Shown: positions 9,011 to 19,360, numbered from the stretch's first letter. The stretch is 64,000 nt of DNA from Rivularia sp. PCC 7116 (GCF_000316665.1 NC_019678.1:806001-870000); one strand, 5' to 3'. Notes: generated by a model from the sequence alone, not told the origin. Made by a program: numbers and translations.

Positions 9011-10045
9011 TTATCTTCCTGTTACTGTAGGGAGCATGTTCTTCTTCACTAGTAATTCAGCAATTTGAACCGCATTCAAAGCAGCGCCTTTACGGATTTG
9101 ATCTCCGCACAACCATAGTTCCAAGCCGTTTCTATGAGAAATATCCTGACGAATTCTTCCTACCAAAACTTCATCTATCCCTGTTGCTTCTAAAGGCATG
9201 GGGAAATAATTAGCCTGCCAATCTTCGATTAATTTCACACCTTCAGATTTGCCCAAAATTTTTCTTGCTTCTTCTACTTCAAAAGGTGTTTCAAACTCTA
9301 AATTTATTGCTTCTGAATGAGCGCGTAATACAGGAACTCTAACGCAACTCGCAGTAATCCGAATATCCATATCGTTGAATATTTTACGAGTTTCGTTGAC
9401 CATTTTCATTTCTTCTTCACAATAACCAGCCGAATTTAATGGAGAATTATGAGGAAACAAATTAAACGCCACTGGATAGGGAAATACCTCAGCTACTGCT
9501 TCTTTTCCTTCCAGAATATCTAAGCTCTGATTTTTTAACTCTTCCATTGCTTTAGCCCCGGCACCGCTCGCTGACTGGTAAGTAGCTACAACAATACGCT
9601 TGATACGTTTGACTTTATGCAAAGGAAATATCCCTACCGACATTAGTATAGTGGTACAGTTGGGATTTGCAATAATACCTTTATGATTTTGTACGGCTTC
9701 AGGATTTACTTCTGGCACTATTAAAGGCACATCAGCATTCATCCGAAAAGCGCTAGAATTATCAACTACTATTGCACCTTTCTCTACAGCTTTGGGTGCC
9801 CAAACTTTGGAAATCGAACCACCAGCAGATGCTAATAACACATCTACATCCTTAAGAGCAGTTTCGCTTACTGCTTCTACTGATAAACTTTCTCCTCTAA
9901 AAGTAAGCTTTTTTCCCGCACTCCGTTCGGAAGCTAGTAATTTTAGCTCGGCTAAAGGAAATTTTCTTTGTTCTAGTATTTCTAGCAGTTCCGTGCCTAC
10001 AGCACCGGTTGCTCCCAAAATTGCTACACGATAAGTTTGAGACAA
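9011..10045 (-). CDS. asd: Aspartate-semialdehyde dehydrogenase
   Basis: Reduces aspartyl phosphate to aspartate semialdehyde with NADPH, feeding lysine, diaminopimelate, threonine and methionine synthesis. The 344-aa protein has the nucleotide-binding GATGAVGTELLE (11-22), the catalytic Cys130 in ANPNCTT, and the SGAGAKAMEEL loop. Start codon is TTG 10045: it gives the canonical N-terminus and sits behind a strong taggaggaag ribosome site, while no better ATG exists. First gene of the asd, dapA, rnj series and divergent from trigger factor across a 1-kb spacer. Confidence 0.96.
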   Translation of the reverse strand: MSQTYRVAILGATGAVGTELLEILEQRKFPLAELKLLASERSAGKKLTFRGESLSVEAVSETALKDVDVLLASAGGSISKVWAPKAVEKGAIVVDNSSAFRMNADVPLIVPEVNPEAVQNHKGIIANPNCTTILMSVGIFPLHKVKRIKRIVVATYQSASGAGAKAMEELKNQSLDILEGKEAVAEVFPYPVAFNLFPHNSPLNSAGYCEEEMKMVNETRKIFNDMDIRITASCVRVPVLRAHSEAINLEFETPFEVEEARKILGKSEGVKLIEDWQANYFPMPLEATGIDEVLVGRIRQDISHRNGLELWLCGDQIRKGAALNAVQIAELLVKKNMLPTVTGR

Positions 10046-11116
10046 ATTAGCTTCCTCCTACTAATAATTTGATTTGTAATTATTTCTAAATTTATGATGT
10101 CTTTATCGCAAAAAATTTTCATATTTTTGTTAGTCGCACTTAAGCCAATTTTATTCTACTTATAAATTACTTTTATTTTGATAAATAATTATTTTTAGTA
10201 TTTTGACAGACCATTATCATTAATTTTCTTACTTAAGACTCCCTTTATTATGATGCACTTTACAACAATTATTAATTAACTATCTATTAGTATTTTATAA
10301 ATATATAAAGTATATATTATACACGACTTTTGTTTTTGAGAGTAAAAATTGAGCCTAAATTATGAGAACGTTCCTATACAGCATCTAACTTGTAAGAGGA
10401 GATAATTAAGACAGCGTTGAGTAGAAGTGTTTATGTACTATGATTCAGATGGATGCTTAGTCAAAAGCAGGCGAAAAAGAATAACAATGATATAATTCAC
10501 CGGATTGTGGTTGAGATGTTGCTTTAACTCTACTCAAGCATAAAACCTTAAATTTTCATGACAAGACAATTCTTGAATTACGAGAGTTTTGTTGGAAATT
10601 AGGATATCACGATGATTTGCCCCTCAGTTATAGGCAGCCGCGTAAAAGGAGATTAAGGTCGCAGAGTTCTAATTACATGCACGCAGACCCAGATATAGTT
10701 CAGGGGACTTGTACTCAAACACTATTTTTCAAGTGATTAAACAAGTCTATGATACCACCAGCTAATGTCGGAAGTTGATAACACTTCATTTGCATTGGCA
10801 AAGAGTGAAGTGATTCTTCAGCCTCGGTATTCATAATCCCAGAGTTTCTAGTAACCTTGTGTTTAATTAGATTGTGTAGGAAGTTAACCTCCCGTGGTGG
10901 GGCTTAATTTTCATCAAGAAATCCAACGGGGCTTCTAAAGAAAATTATGGCGGTGAAATTTATCCGCAACATTAGCAGCTTTCCTAAAGCTTTAGAGCAT
11001 AGGTCAAGCTTAATGCTTATCCCCCACAGAAAATTGTTAAGAGATGAAAATCTCAGCTTCCCTCCGTATGAAGTTAGCAAACTTTGAGTAAAAAAGTAAC
11101 AGATATCAGCAAGTCT
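10046..11116. other. 1-kb spacer between asd and tig
   Basis: No ORF supported. The asd-proximal half is very AT-rich with likely promoter-like hexamers but nothing decisive. Around 10560-10640 a plus-strand frame reads ILELREFCWKLGYHDDLPLS before stopping, and around 10890-10960 another reads PWWGLIFIKKSNGASKE; both are broken on each side and could be relics of a lost gene or insertion. Confidence 0.4.
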
Positions 11117-12562
11117 ATGAAAGTAACCCAGGAAAAACTGCCAGCGAGTCAAATTGGTTTAGAAATAGAAATTGCCCCAGAAAAAACCAAGCAAAGTTAT
11201 GAAAAGGTAATTCAAAATTACGCTCGACAAGCCAATATCTCAGGATTCCGTAAAGGCAAGGTACCTCGGCAAATATTGCTACAGCGCTTGGGAAAAACTC
11301 GCATTAAAGCAGCTGCAATCGAAGAACTGATTCAAGATAGTATTGGTGAAGCGATAAAGCAAGAGAATATTGAAGCTATCGGTCAGCCTGAGTTACGCTC
11401 TTCTTTTGAAGAATTAATCGATAGTTACGAGCCTGGAAAACCTTTGACTTTTTCCGCCGCCATAGATGTACCACCTCAAATTGATTTGAGTGAGTATTCG
11501 GGTTTGGAATTTAAAGCTGAAGAAGTTAAATACGATACCGAACAAGTAGATAAAGTTTTAGAAAACGAGCGTCAGCAAATGGCGACTTTGATTCCTGTGG
11601 AAGGTCGTCCCGCACAATTGGGAGACACTGCTATTCTTGACTTTAAAGGATTTTTAGCTCCTGAGGAAGGCGCAGATCCTGAAGCCGAACTCGAAGTAAT
11701 TCCTGGTGCGGAAGCTACCGACTTTCAAGTTGACTTAGAAGAAGATAAATTTATTCCCGGATTTATCTCAGGAATCATAGGAATGAATCCTGGAGAAACC
11801 AAAGAAGTCGATGCTCAATTTCCAGATCCTTACGCGAATGAAGAACTAGCAGGAAAAGCTGCTAGATTCACGGTAACGCTCAAGGAACTTAAGGAAAAGG
11901 AACTTCCCGAATTAAATGATGATTTTGCTCAGGAAGTCAGCGAATTCGAGAATTTAACTGAATTACGCAATTCCTTAGAAGAGCGGTTCAAGAAGGAAAG
12001 CGAAGATAATGCTAAAGCTAAAAAGCAAGAAGCTCTACTAACAGAATTAGTTAAGCACGCAACATTTGACTTGCCAGAAACAATGGTTCAGCAGGAAGTC
12101 GATGCAATGCTTACCCAAACTGCCATGCGTCTTTCGCAGCAAGGGTTAGATATTAAGAAGCTTTTCAACCAAGATACTATTCCTCAATTACGCGAACGTT
12201 CCCGTCCAGAAGCATTAGAAAGGCTGCAAAAAACTCTTGCTTTGCGTGAAGTTGGCGAACGGGAATCTATCAAAGCTACCCCCGAAGAAGTAGAAGCTAG
12301 ATTCAAAGAAGTACTCGAAGAATATTCTGGAGAAGATGTAGACCCTCAAAGAGTCAAAGAAGCAGTCGAAAACGAATTATTAACTGAAAAAATAATCGAC
12401 TGGCTTTTGGAACGTTCTTCAATTGAACTTGTACCTGAAGGTTCTTTAACCCCCCCAGAAGATGCCACAGAAGAAACTGTAGAACCCAACGAAGTTGAAG
12501 AAAACGAAAATGATTCTTCAAGTGACGAGGAACAAACTGTCTCGGCTACAGTTCAGGAATAA
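11117..12562 (+). CDS. tig: Trigger factor
   Basis: Ribosome-associated chaperone and peptidyl-prolyl isomerase that meets nascent chains at the exit tunnel. The 481-aa protein has the N-terminal ribosome-docking signature GFRKGKVP (43-50), an FKBP-type isomerase domain around 165-255 (GDTAILDFKGFL ... FPDPYANEELAGKAARFTV), the long helical C-terminal arms, and an acidic tail (EETVEPNEVEENENDSSSDEE). The frame opens at TTG 11084, but MKVTQEKLPASQIGLEIEI is the family start, so ATG 11117 is used. It precedes clpP and clpX in the same direction, a conserved cyanobacterial quality-control block. Confidence 0.95.
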   Translation: MKVTQEKLPASQIGLEIEIAPEKTKQSYEKVIQNYARQANISGFRKGKVPRQILLQRLGKTRIKAAAIEELIQDSIGEAIKQENIEAIGQPELRSSFEELIDSYEPGKPLTFSAAIDVPPQIDLSEYSGLEFKAEEVKYDTEQVDKVLENERQQMATLIPVEGRPAQLGDTAILDFKGFLAPEEGADPEAELEVIPGAEATDFQVDLEEDKFIPGFISGIIGMNPGETKEVDAQFPDPYANEELAGKAARFTVTLKELKEKELPELNDDFAQEVSEFENLTELRNSLEERFKKESEDNAKAKKQEALLTELVKHATFDLPETMVQQEVDAMLTQTAMRLSQQGLDIKKLFNQDTIPQLRERSRPEALERLQKTLALREVGERESIKATPEEVEARFKEVLEEYSGEDVDPQRVKEAVENELLTEKIIDWLLERSSIELVPEGSLTPPEDATEETVEPNEVEENENDSSSDEEQTVSATVQE

Positions 12563-13008
12563 TGGCAGTTTATAGCACTCAGCAATCAGCCTTAGGTCGA
12601 AGATAAGTATACATAGATAGCGCTTAACTTGAATTAAAAATTCGCCTTACTTAGCAAGAGTTTTGGAGCCTGCTTAAATCTCGATTTTTTAATTATCAAT
12701 TTGATAATCGCTGGTTTCAGAAGTTAGTTGCATCATACGTAAACCACTAATCTATCTCTATGGCGATCGCTGAGTGCTACCTGGCCCAAATAAAAATAAA
12801 AAATATGCATTAATCTTAACAAAACTTCAAATTAATGCGAATTACACCTTGCAGCCGTCAATATTATTGATTCGATCTACACGCTCTTGATTTATATAAG
12901 GCATAATGGTTAACACATACTGTCTTATAAAAATTCGGTTATTGTTATAGACAAGCAGCAATTGCTGTCTTTTAGCTACTGTTGTCTTAATGGTCATTTA
13001 TAACTTTT
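12563..13008. other. tig-clpP spacer with MITE-like inverted repeat
   Basis: A segment 12573-12779 is bounded by perfect 11-base inverted repeats tagcactcagc and gctgagtgcta, the match continuing imperfectly inward. The inside is AT-rich and non-coding. Nearer clpP, cagcaattgctg (12956-12967) is a perfect 12-base palindrome that could be a regulatory site. No ORF is supported. Confidence 0.45.
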
Positions 13009-13713
13009 ATGCTTGTATCGCAATCGGGAAATTACCCATTGAGCAGTTTGAATCAATTACCTATTTATTCGCAAAGCGATAGCCCATCCGCTACCTCTAT
13101 GCTTCCAACGGTAGTAGAACAATCAGGTATGGGGGAAAGGGCTTTTGACATCTATTCGCGCTTACTACGAGAGCGAATAATTTTTTTGGGAACTCCTATC
13201 GATGATGCGGTTGCGAATTCGCTTGTTGCTCAACTACTGTTTCTTGATGCGGACGACTCAGAAAAAGACATTCAAATCTACGTAAATTCCCCTGGCGGCT
13301 CAGTTACGGCTGGCATGGCAATTTATGATACAATTCAACAAATCCGTCCAGACGTAGTAACTATATGTTTTGGATTAGCTGCTAGCATGGGTGCTTTATT
13401 ACTAACAGCAGGAACTGCCGGTAAGCGGATGTCTCTTCCGGATTCTCGGATTATGATTCATCAACCTTTGGGCGGCGCTCAGGGGCAAGCAGTGGATATA
13501 GAAATTCAAGCTAAAGAAATTCTTTATCATAAATCTAAGTTGAATGAGATTTTAGCATCTCATACTGGTCAACCATTAGAAAAAATAGAAGCTGATACCG
13601 AAAGAGATTTCTTTATGTCGGCTGAGGAAGCTAAAAACTATGGGTTAATCGACCAGGTTATCTCCAGGCAAAATCTTCCCGCAGCAGGGGAAAACGTCAC
13701 TAGAGTGAAATAA
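13009..13713 (+). CDS. clpP: ATP-dependent Clp protease proteolytic subunit
   Basis: Serine protease subunit that forms the tetradecameric chamber and degrades substrates unfolded by ClpX or ClpC. The 234-aa product has the catalytic triad in place: Ser126 in [10 protein letters not shown], His151 in [10 protein letters not shown], Asp200 in [12 protein letters not shown]. The 30-residue N-terminal extension before [10 protein letters not shown] could be a cleaved propeptide, or translation could start internally at Met31; ATG 13009 is the first available start and similar lengths are known for the cyanobacterial ClpP paired with ClpX. It ends nine bases before clpX, so the two are almost certainly co-transcribed. 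Confidence 0.96.
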   Translation: MLVSQSGNYPLSSLNQLPIYSQSDSPSATSMLPTVVEQSGMGERAFDIYSRLLRERIIFLGTPIDDAVANSLVAQLLFLDADDSEKDIQIYVNSPGGSVTAGMAIYDTIQQIRPDVVTICFGLAASMGALLLTAGTAGKRMSLPDSRIMIHQPLGGAQGQAVDIEIQAKEILYHKSKLNEILASHTGQPLEKIEADTERDFFMSAEEAKNYGLIDQVISRQNLPAAGENVTRVK

Positions 13714-13722
13714 GAGGCTGGT

Positions 13723-15081
13723 ATGACAGGTAAGTACGACTCCCATTTAAAATGTTCATTTTGTGGAAAATCTCAAGAGCAGGTACGCAAACTAATCGCC
13801 GGACCGGGAGTCTACATCTGCGATGAGTGCGTTGACTTGTGTAACGAAATTTTAGATGAGGAACTGCTCGATACTAATGGTGCAGCAACTGCTTCGCAGC
13901 CAGCACCACGGTCGGAACCTCCACAAAAACGCCGCACCCGCTCTGCCAGTCTCTCGTTTAACCAGATACCGAAACCGCGAGAAATTAAAAAATATCTTGA
14001 CGAACACGTTATAGGTCAAGACGAAGCTAAGAAAGTGCTTTCAGTTGCGGTATACAATCACTATAAAAGATTGTCACTGGTTAACGGCTCTAAAGGAGAC
14101 GGCGATCGTGAGGATGATGATTCAGACTCGGTAGAACTACAAAAATCGAATATCTTATTGATTGGTCCTACAGGGTGCGGTAAGACTCTGCTGGCGCAAA
14201 CTTTAGCGAAAATTCTTGATGTACCTTTTGCCGTTGCCGATGCTACTACCCTTACAGAAGCGGGTTATGTAGGAGAAGATGTAGAAAACATTTTGCTGCG
14301 ACTGTTGCAGGTTGCCGATTTAGATGTTGAAGAAGCGCAGCGCGGAATTATCTATATCGACGAGATTGACAAAATTGCCCGTAAGAGCGAGAACCCCTCG
14401 ATCACGCGAGATGTCTCTGGTGAGGGCGTGCAGCAGGCTTTGTTGAAAATGCTTGAAGGAACTGTTGCCAACGTTCCTCCTCAAGGAGGGCGCAAGCACC
14501 CCTATCAAGACTGCATTCAGATTGATACGAGTAATATTCTATTCGTGTGCGGTGGTGCTTTCGTAGGTTTGGAAAAGGTAGTAGAGCAAAGAACCGGTAA
14601 AAAGTCAATTGGATTTTTACAACCTGGAGAAGGGCAATCTAAAGGAAAGCGAGTGGCTGATACAGTACGCCATTTAGAGCCAGGAGATTTAGTTAAGTTT
14701 GGCATGATACCCGAATTTATCGGACGAGTTCCAATGGTGGCTGTGGTAGATCCACTTGATGAAGAAGCTCTAATGTCGATATTAACTAAACCGCGTAGCG
14801 CTTTAGTCAAGCAGTATCAGAAACTGTTAAACATGGATAGCGTCCAGTTGGAGTTTAATGGAGAAGCTCTCAAAGCAATAGCTCAAGAGGCTTACCGTCG
14901 TAAAACTGGTGCTAGAGCATTGCGAGGCATTGTTGAAGAACTAATGCTAGATGTGATGTACGAATTACCTTCTCGTAAGGATGTGAATGTTTGTACGGTA
15001 ACTCGCGAAATGGTTGAGAAGCGTTCCACAGCAGAACTGTTGGTACATCCCTCTTCCCTACCGAAGCCTGAATCAGCTTAA
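13723..15081 (+). CDS. clpX: ATP-dependent Clp protease ATP-binding subunit ClpX
   Basis: AAA+ unfoldase that recognises substrates and feeds them to ClpP. The 452-aa protein has the N-terminal zinc-binding domain (Cys11, Cys14, Cys33, Cys36), Walker A GPTGCGKT (148-155), Walker [10 protein letters not shown] with Asp213/Glu214, the GYVGEDVE pore-1 loop region near 181-188, and the C-terminal sensor-2 [13 protein letters not shown] Pro/Gln/Arg-rich insert (about 55-80) links zinc and AAA+ domains. Start ATG 13723 follows an aagaggctggt ribosome site. Tandem with clpP and ended by a strong terminator. Confidence 0.97.
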   Translation: MTGKYDSHLKCSFCGKSQEQVRKLIAGPGVYICDECVDLCNEILDEELLDTNGAATASQPAPRSEPPQKRRTRSASLSFNQIPKPREIKKYLDEHVIGQDEAKKVLSVAVYNHYKRLSLVNGSKGDGDREDDDSDSVELQKSNILLIGPTGCGKTLLAQTLAKILDVPFAVADATTLTEAGYVGEDVENILLRLLQVADLDVEEAQRGIIYIDEIDKIARKSENPSITRDVSGEGVQQALLKMLEGTVANVPPQGGRKHPYQDCIQIDTSNILFVCGGAFVGLEKVVEQRTGKKSIGFLQPGEGQSKGKRVADTVRHLEPGDLVKFGMIPEFIGRVPMVAVVDPLDEEALMSILTKPRSALVKQYQKLLNMDSVQLEFNGEALKAIAQEAYRRKTGARALRGIVEELMLDVMYELPSRKDVNVCTVTREMVEKRSTAELLVHPSSLPKPESA

Positions 15082-15101
15082 ATATAATTAGGAATTAAAA
15101 G

Positions 15102-15140
15102 TTAGAAGTTAGGAATTTATTCTTAACTTCTAATTTTTTG
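15102..15140 (+). terminator. Rho-independent terminator after clpX
   Basis: Perfect 10-base inverted repeat ttagaagtta / taacttctaa (15102-15111, 15124-15133) followed directly by a T-run. Only 24 bases before the next gene, so that gene needs its own promoter or readthrough. Confidence 0.8.
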
Positions 15141-15164
15141 TTTTTGATAATTAGTTTTTGATAG

Positions 15165-16058
15165 ATGACTTATATTAAAGTTCGTGGCGTAGAGCATTAT
15201 TACGAGTGGATAAAACAAACGTCTAATGGTTTAGAAAAACCGGTGATGGTATTTATTCATGGTTGGGCAGGTAGTGCTAGGTATTGGGAGGCTACTGCAA
15301 AGGTTTTATCGGAAAAATTTGATTGTTTGCTTTACGATATGCGTGGGTTTGGACGCTCTCGCGGTAAAGCAATTATTGATGAGTCGCAATTTCTTAAACA
15401 AGAAGCGGCAGAAGCAATTAAATTAACCTATGAGTTAGAAGAGTACGCCCAAGATTTGGCAGTATTGCTTGATGAATTACAGTTGCAGCGCGTTTATATT
15501 AATGCTCACTCAATGGGCGCATCAATTGCGACTTTATTTCTCAACCAATATCAAGAACGTATAGAAAAGGCAATCTTGACTTGTAGCGGTATTTTCGAGT
15601 ATGACAAAAAATCTTTTGAGGCTTTTCACAAATTTGGTGGCTACGTTGTCAAATTTCGTCCTCAATGGTTAGCGAAAATTCCTTTGGTTGACAGAATGTT
15701 TATGGCGCGATTTCTTTATCGATCTATAAAATCAACCGAGCGTCAGGCTTTTTTAGAGGACTTTTTGATAGCAGACTACGAAGCTGCTTTAAACACAATT
15801 TATACTTCAGTAAGCAAGGCTCAGGCTGAATTAATGCCACAAGAGTTCGCCAAACTCAAAGTTCCAACTTTGTTAGTATCTGGGGAATACGATAAAATTA
15901 TTCCCGCCGAGATGGGACGAAAAGCAGCAGCAATGAGCGATAGAGTTGAGTATAAAATGATTTCTAATACGGCTCATTTTCCCATGCTTGAAGACCCAAA
16001 AACTTACCTAGAAACAGTTAAGGAATTTTTGCAATTACCTACGCTGCTGTCTGCATAA
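15165..16058 (+). CDS. Alpha/beta hydrolase
   Basis: 297-aa alpha/beta hydrolase fold protein. Oxyanion region FIHGWAGSARYW (30-41), nucleophile elbow AHSMGAS with Ser116, acid in VSGEYDKIIP and catalytic His in SNTAHFPMLEDP complete a plausible triad in the usual order. No signal peptide, so cytoplasmic. Substrate cannot be told; lipid, ester or epoxide-type compounds are all possible for this superfamily. It sits downstream of clpX behind a terminator and converges with the GntR-type regulator gene. Confidence 0.85.
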   Translation: MTYIKVRGVEHYYEWIKQTSNGLEKPVMVFIHGWAGSARYWEATAKVLSEKFDCLLYDMRGFGRSRGKAIIDESQFLKQEAAEAIKLTYELEEYAQDLAVLLDELQLQRVYINAHSMGASIATLFLNQYQERIEKAILTCSGIFEYDKKSFEAFHKFGGYVVKFRPQWLAKIPLVDRMFMARFLYRSIKSTERQAFLEDFLIADYEAALNTIYTSVSKAQAELMPQEFAKLKVPTLLVSGEYDKIIPAEMGRKAAAMSDRVEYKMISNTAHFPMLEDPKTYLETVKEFLQLPTLLSA

Positions 16059-16085
16059 GAGATTGGGTATTGGGAATTTAGCATT

Positions 16086-16120
16086 GAGCTTTAAAATTAA
16101 GAATTCTTAATTTTTAGCTC
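16086..16120. terminator. Shared bidirectional terminator
   Basis: Long AT-rich hairpin: gagct at 16086 pairs with agctc ending 16120, with a nearly self-complementary core around gaattc. Lies between the converging hydrolase and GntR-type genes, with T-rich flanks on both sides. Confidence 0.6.
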
Positions 16121-16142
16121 TTAATTCTTTCCCCATACTCTT

Positions 16143-17129
16143 TTACCCCAAACCTAACTCTCTTTTGAGTAAATTAATCGATTTACTGCCAATATAATTT
16201 TCACAGTAAACCATCTTAGGAGGACGAATAATGTCTTCTATAGCCATTTGCATAGCTGCTTGTACGGCACCATAACTAGTCTCATCAGTACAAAAAATAA
16301 TTTGTGCCCGTTTGACTATCGCGCCTAATTTATAGCTATCTTTTGGTTGGGAAGTCATTACCAATATTTCGTCCCCTCGTAAACCATGAAGAATTACTTC
16401 TGTAGCTCGGAGAATTCCGGAACTAAGGCTAACAATCCCAATACAACTATCTTTTGATAAATTTTTAACAATATTGAATTCTTTTGCGTAATCATGGATA
16501 TCAAGAGGGATTACACGTACTGCTCTAGGTGCTGCAATTGCTTCTACTTCTCCGATGAAATATCGGCTTGTCACAACTGTTGCTGAGGTTGTTTTATCTA
16601 ATACAGCTGATAATTCTTCGGTAGCAACTAATTGTACTGGTATTTGTAGTGCCTGCTCTAATTCCTGTACTATTAATTCGCCAGCGCCAATATCTTGAGT
16701 TGGTACTGCTACTAATACCCTTGCACTACAACGTAACCGCCAATCTATTTCAGCCAAAAATATCTCGCGGGCTTGATTTAATGAACAACCTTGAGAAAGT
16801 AGTTCATCTAAAGCCTTCTGAACAATTTTGTATGCTTGAGGATGTTGTTTGAGAATTGGCGATTGTAATTTGCTACCGCCCTCGTGTCCTTGAGCGCGGA
16901 CGTAAATTCCCGAGCCAGCCAGACTTTCGACAAGCCCGTCCTCTTCTAATTGACGGTAAACTTTACTAATAGTGTTGCGATGTAAGCCAGTTTGCATCGC
17001 CAAAGCTCGCGTTGAAGGCAACTTATAGGCTGGTGGATATTGCCGCGATGCGATCGCGAATCGAATTTGGTTAAATAACTGAGTCGATGCGGGAATTTCA
17101 CTATCTGGCTGAATGCGGAATTGAATCAT
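16143..17129 (-). CDS. GntR-family transcriptional regulator
   Basis: 328-aa DNA-binding regulator. Residues 1-75 are a GntR-type winged helix (LFNQIRFAIASRQYPPAYKLPSTRALAMQTGLHRN, then TISKVYRQLEEDGLVESLAGSGIYV). The remaining 250 residues do not look like an aminotransferase or UTRA domain that I can name; they resemble a ligand-sensing region found in cyanobacterial homologues. ATG 17129 is preferred because it has a seven-base spacing from aagg; a GTG sits one codon upstream. Divergent from the dienelactone hydrolase gene (start 17347), which could be its target, but no operator is evident. Confidence 0.8.
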   Translation of the reverse strand: MIQFRIQPDSEIPASTQLFNQIRFAIASRQYPPAYKLPSTRALAMQTGLHRNTISKVYRQLEEDGLVESLAGSGIYVRAQGHEGGSKLQSPILKQHPQAYKIVQKALDELLSQGCSLNQAREIFLAEIDWRLRCSARVLVAVPTQDIGAGELIVQELEQALQIPVQLVATEELSAVLDKTTSATVVTSRYFIGEVEAIAAPRAVRVIPLDIHDYAKEFNIVKNLSKDSCIGIVSLSSGILRATEVILHGLRGDEILVMTSQPKDSYKLGAIVKRAQIIFCTDETSYGAVQAAMQMAIEDIIRPPKMVYCENYIGSKSINLLKRELGLG

Positions 17130-17346
17130 CACCTTCGTTATAGGGGTGCTAGTAGCTTAATTGATAACCTGTAAAAATAGGCGTTATTTGCTTTCGGGCT
17201 GAATAATTTATTTATACATCGAAATTCATAAGGGGAAATTTTTCACTGGCAAAGATTATTACTAATTGATAAGAGAAATGAAACTTAAGCTTTTGTGACT
17301 GGACTCCACTATATCTAATAATCACACCACACTCGTAAAAACTATT

Positions 17347-18087
17347 ATGACAGAGCGTGCAATAGACACCAAAACAATACAAATTGCATCGGATTCAGTG
17401 CGGGTAGATGCTCATCTAGCAAAACCTCAACAGCAAGGCACCTATCCGGGAATCGTTGTATTGCAGGAGATATTCGGTGTTAATTCCCACATTCAAGAAG
17501 TTACCGAACGTATTGCCAAGGAAGGATATATTGCAATTGCACCTGCGTTATTTCAACGTCAAGCACCAGGTTTTACCAGCGGTTATACCCCTGAAGATAT
17601 AGAAGTAGGTCGAAATTACGCTTGGGGACAAACCAAAGCATCAGAGCTACTAAGCGATATCCAATCGACGATAAATTATCTCAAAACTTTACCTGAAGTC
17701 AAAAAAGATGCATTTGGCTGCATTGGTTTTTGCTTCGGCGGTCATGTTGCATATCTTGCCGCTAGCTTAACCGATATAAAAGCTACCGCTTCATTTTACG
17801 GTGCCCGTATAACTACGAGTACTCCTGGTGGTGAGAGACCTACTATAAATATTACTTCACAGATTACAGGTAGGCTTTATGCCTTTTTTGGTATGGAAGA
17901 TGCCAGCATCCCCCCAGAACAAGTAGACATGATTGCAGCAGAATTAGAAAAATACAAAGTACAAAGCGATATATTTCGTTACAAGAATGCTCAACACGGT
18001 TTTTTTTGCGATCGCCGCGCCAGCTACAATGCTCAAGCTGCTGAAGATGCTTGGGAGAAGGTTAAAGAATTATTTGGACAGCTTTAA
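17347..18087 (+). CDS. Dienelactone hydrolase family protein
   Basis: 246-aa alpha/beta hydrolase of the DLH/carboxymethylenebutenolidase family. It shows VVLQEIFGVNSHIQEV near the N-terminus, the Cys nucleophile Cys129 in GFCFGGHVA, a likely acid in FFGMEDASIP and the His in AQHGFFCDRRA. These match the DLH signature with Cys in place of Ser. In cyanobacteria the physiological substrate is not established. Divergent from the GntR-type regulator and followed by a hairpin. Confidence 0.88.
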   Translation: MTERAIDTKTIQIASDSVRVDAHLAKPQQQGTYPGIVVLQEIFGVNSHIQEVTERIAKEGYIAIAPALFQRQAPGFTSGYTPEDIEVGRNYAWGQTKASELLSDIQSTINYLKTLPEVKKDAFGCIGFCFGGHVAYLAASLTDIKATASFYGARITTSTPGGERPTINITSQITGRLYAFFGMEDASIPPEQVDMIAAELEKYKVQSDIFRYKNAQHGFFCDRRASYNAQAAEDAWEKVKELFGQL

Positions 18088-18099
18088 CCATGTTGAGGC

Positions 18100-18140
18100 T
18101 TCCCATAGAAATTTTTTCTTTTAAAAAGTTTCTGTGGGAA
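18100..18140 (+). terminator. Long hairpin after the dienelactone hydrolase
   Basis: Arms ttcccatagaaattttt and aaaaagtttctgtgggaa pair with few mismatches around a seven-base loop. No T-run follows the 3' arm, so it is a stabilising or weak termination structure. Confidence 0.55.
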
Positions 18141-18359
18141 CCCTTGACCGGATTTGTAGGATATGGTGTAAGAGTTGTCATTAATTATTAATCGAAGAAT
18201 CAACTTTTTATGATTTGCTTTCTTTTTTATGGTTTCAAAACTTTCTAAAAAAGCGTTTAAAAAGCTGAATTATTTTATTTGCTTACTAATTAATGACCGA
18301 TCAATCATAATTTGCTCTTATAAAGAGCATTCTAAATCTTAATTCATCTTCAATTTCTT

Positions 18360-19274
18360 ATGGAGAACGAAGCAAACATCTCTCAAAAAGCCAATACGTC
18401 TTTTACGATGGACGATTTTGCGGCAGCTTTAGAAAAACATGACTACCAGTTCCAAAAAGGACAGGTAGTGAAAGGCAAAGTGTTTCAAATCGATCCGGAT
18501 GGGGCTTATGTCGATATTGGAGGCAAATCCTCAGCCTTCATTCCCCGTCATGAAGCCGCTTTGAGAGAGGTAATAGATTTATCAGAAGTTCTACCACTTC
18601 ATGAGGAACTAGAATTTTTAATTGTCCAAGAGCAAAATGCGGAAGGGCAAGTAACCATTTCTCGTCGTCAATTAGAAATGAGGCAGATTTGGGAAAAATT
18701 GCTAGAAATGCAAGAAACTACCAAGAGTGTAGATGTGCAGGTAATGAACGCCAATAAAGGTGGTGTCACAGTCGATCTTCTTGGTTTGCGTGGTTTTATT
18801 CCTCGCTCTCACTTGCTTGAGCGCAATAATTTGGAAGCACTTAAAGGTCAAAAACTCACCGTTAGCTTTCTAGAGGTGAATCGAGACACTAATAAACTAG
18901 TGCTTTCTCAACGCTTGGCAAAAAGTTCTGCGAGCTTCAGTTTATTAGAAATCGGTCAGTTAGTAGAAGGAAAAATCACAGGTATCAAGCCATTTGGAGT
19001 TTTTGTTGATATAAACGGCGTTAGCGCGTTACTTCACATCAAGCAAATAAGCCAAAAATTTATTGAAAGTCTAGAAAAAGTATTTCAACCCTCACAAGAA
19101 ATTAAAGCTCTTATCATTGATATGGATGAAGGAAAAGGTAGAGTTGCACTTTCTACCAGAGTATTAGAAAACTTCCCCGGTGAAATGCTTGAAAGTATGG
19201 AAGAAGTAATGGCTTCTGCCGAAGCACGCGCCGAAAGAGCTAGGAAGAAACTTTTGGAATCAGCTAACGCTTGA
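18360..19274 (+). CDS. S1 domain RNA-binding protein (small ribosomal S1-like)
   Basis: 304 aa with three S1-type OB folds: about 34-105 (GQVVKGKVFQIDPDGAYVDIGGKSSAFIP), a degenerate one at 119-188 (VTVDLLGLRGFIPRSH), and 202-272 (GQLVEGKITGIKPFGVFVDINGVSALLHI). Cyanobacteria carry two S1 forms; the shorter length and Glu/Ala-rich C-terminus suggest the second paralogue (rps1b-like) rather than the main ribosomal S1. Role: mRNA binding at translation initiation or RNA stability. The AT-rich leader has a small hairpin (tgctctt...aagagca, 18313-18329) that might be regulatory. Confidence 0.85.
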   Translation: MENEANISQKANTSFTMDDFAAALEKHDYQFQKGQVVKGKVFQIDPDGAYVDIGGKSSAFIPRHEAALREVIDLSEVLPLHEELEFLIVQEQNAEGQVTISRRQLEMRQIWEKLLEMQETTKSVDVQVMNANKGGVTVDLLGLRGFIPRSHLLERNNLEALKGQKLTVSFLEVNRDTNKLVLSQRLAKSSASFSLLEIGQLVEGKITGIKPFGVFVDINGVSALLHIKQISQKFIESLEKVFQPSQEIKALIIDMDEGKGRVALSTRVLENFPGEMLESMEEVMASAEARAERARKKLLESANA

Positions 19275-19275
19275 T

Positions 19276-19360
19276 GATTGTTAGTTGTTAGTTGATAGTT
19301 GATAGTTGATAAAATCTTCAGCTATCAATTCTTAACTTATAACTCCTAACTCCTAACTTG
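19276..19360. repeat. Heptamer repeats after the S1 gene
   Basis: Tandem variants of ttagttg/ttgatag units, then oppositely oriented tcctaac units. The two halves can pair (tagttgata with tatcaa), so the tract may act as terminator between the converging genes. Confidence 0.7.

Noticed and set aside
10441-11000. Transposase relic upstream of tig
   Set aside because: Short protein-like stretches exist in several frames, but none is long or recognisable enough to assign.
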